From NCBI GenBank assembly GCA_005883855.1, contig VBAU01000464.1, positions 1-5,542 of the forward strand: 5,542 nt of DNA, given 5' to 3'. This stretch comes from Bacteroidota bacterium (GTDB taxonomy: Bacteria; Bacteroidota; Bacteroidia; Chitinophagales; Chitinophagaceae). The notes below the pieces were generated by a model. That model was not told the DNA's origin. It did no database searches and was given only the letters and a program-made list of their open reading frames with translations. Shown here piece by piece: positions 4,927-5,542 of the stretch (its first letter is position 1; each line of letters begins with the position of its first letter). The position numbers and the translations under genes were made by a program.

Positions 4927-5542
4927 ATGAAAAAGATATTTTCATTTCTTCTCGTATTCTGCCAGTTTTTAAGTTATGCGCAAATCACCTCCTACAAAAA
5001 AACTACCGCAATGATCCCAATGCGGGATGGAATAAAATTGTTCACGGTAATTTATTCGCCGATTATTAAGGAAGGCAAATTTCCTTTCATGATCGAACGC
5101 ACACCTTACGGGGCCTTTAATAGAGCTGACACTTTTGATTTTTCTCCCATCGCAGGCTACGCCGCTATGGCACGAGATGGATACATATTTATCTTCCAGG
5201 ATATCCGCGGTAAGTTTAAAAGTGAGGGTACGATGGAAATGAACCGACCAATGTACCATCAAAGTAACTCGTCAGCGATTGATGAAAGCACTGACACGTA
5301 CGATACAGTAGATTGGCTGGTTAACAATGTTCCAAACAATAATGGAAAGGCTGGCATACGGGGAGTTTCATATGACGGATGGCTTGCGATGGTCGCGTCC
5401 GTGGATCCGCATCCCGCGTTGAAAGCAGCGTCGGAACAAGCCACTCCAGCTGATATGTTTTTGGGTGATGATTTTCATCATAACGGGGCGTTCCGTCTGA
5501 GCTATGGATTTGAATACTCTTATTTATTTGAGCACGAAAAAG
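4927..5542 (+). CDS. Secreted S15/CocE-family serine hydrolase, alpha-amino-acid ester hydrolase-like (3' end outside window)
   Basis: The first 205 residues of an alpha/beta hydrolase; the gene continues past the right edge. MKKIFSFLLVFCQFLSYA followed by Gln is a signal peptide with the Ala-Gln junction common in Bacteroidota. The mature start (MIPMRDGIKLFTVIYSP) is typical of X-Pro dipeptidyl-peptidase/CocE proteins, as are ERTPYG (57-62) and QDIRGKFKSEG (91-101). The nucleophile elbow is GVSYDG, with Ser148. Downstream, DPHPALKAA and GDDFHHNGAFR resemble alpha-amino-acid ester hydrolases (AEH). Asp182 lies 34 residues after the serine, the spacing of the first residue of the AEH carboxylate cluster (Ser174/Asp208 in the Xanthomonas enzyme, Ser205/Asp239 in the Acetobacter enzyme, from memory). 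Tyr61 would be the oxyanion-hole tyrosine. The catalytic Asp and His and the rest of the cluster lie beyond the window, so AEH activity is probable rather than shown; a general CocE/NonD esterase or peptidase is the alternative. Confidence 0.88.
   Translation, partial: MKKIFSFLLVFCQFLSYAQITSYKKTTAMIPMRDGIKLFTVIYSPIIKEGKFPFMIERTPYGAFNRADTFDFSPIAGYAAMARDGYIFIFQDIRGKFKSEGTMEMNRPMYHQSNSSAIDESTDTYDTVDWLVNNVPNNNGKAGIRGVSYDGWLAMVASVDPHPALKAASEQATPADMFLGDDFHHNGAFRLSYGFEYSYLFEHEK

Overview
The window reads as a fragment of a Bacteroidota genome, probably from an environmental Cytophagales- or Chitinophagales-like lineage. This is an inference from four things: none of the starts has an obvious purine-rich Shine-Dalgarno sequence; the secreted proteins have short hydrophobic signal peptides ending in Ala followed by Gln; a fair TTG-N18-TAnnTTTG-type promoter can be seen; and intergenic DNA is AT-rich around genes of moderate GC content.

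Left half, minus strand (1-2669): a tightly packed, probably co-translated group read right to left. First is a 625-residue FAD-dependent oxidoreductase of the amine oxidase/phytoene desaturase superfamily. Next is a 229-residue seven-helix membrane protein that I read as a bacterial relative of the Pyr4/PaxB transmembrane terpene cyclases. Last is a gene of which only the first 36 codons lie in the window. Both junctions are 4-base ATGA overlaps, so the three products are probably made together. A membrane terpene cyclase candidate beside a desaturase/oxidase-like flavoenzyme suggests an isoprenoid or meroterpenoid-type pathway not usually described in this phylum. The substrate is unknown, and this is the most interesting part of the window.

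Middle (2670-3236): an intergenic stretch of 183 bases holds a strong GC-rich hairpin terminator. It ends a small minus-strand gene for a two-helix DUF2892/YgaP-like membrane protein (70 residues). A divergent intergenic region of 171 bases follows, with weak promoter candidates and an imperfect dyad.

Right half, plus strand (3237-5542): a secreted N-acyl-D-amino-acid deacylase (D-aminoacylase) with all its metal and catalytic residues visible. After 115 bases comes the N-terminal 205 residues of a secreted serine hydrolase of the X-Pro dipeptidyl-peptidase/CocE (S15) family, whose motifs look most like alpha-amino-acid ester hydrolases. Both are predicted to be exported and act on acylated or esterified amino acids, so they may form a small peptide or D-amino-acid scavenging set. 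There is no tRNA, rRNA, CRISPR array, insertion sequence or other mobile element that I can see.
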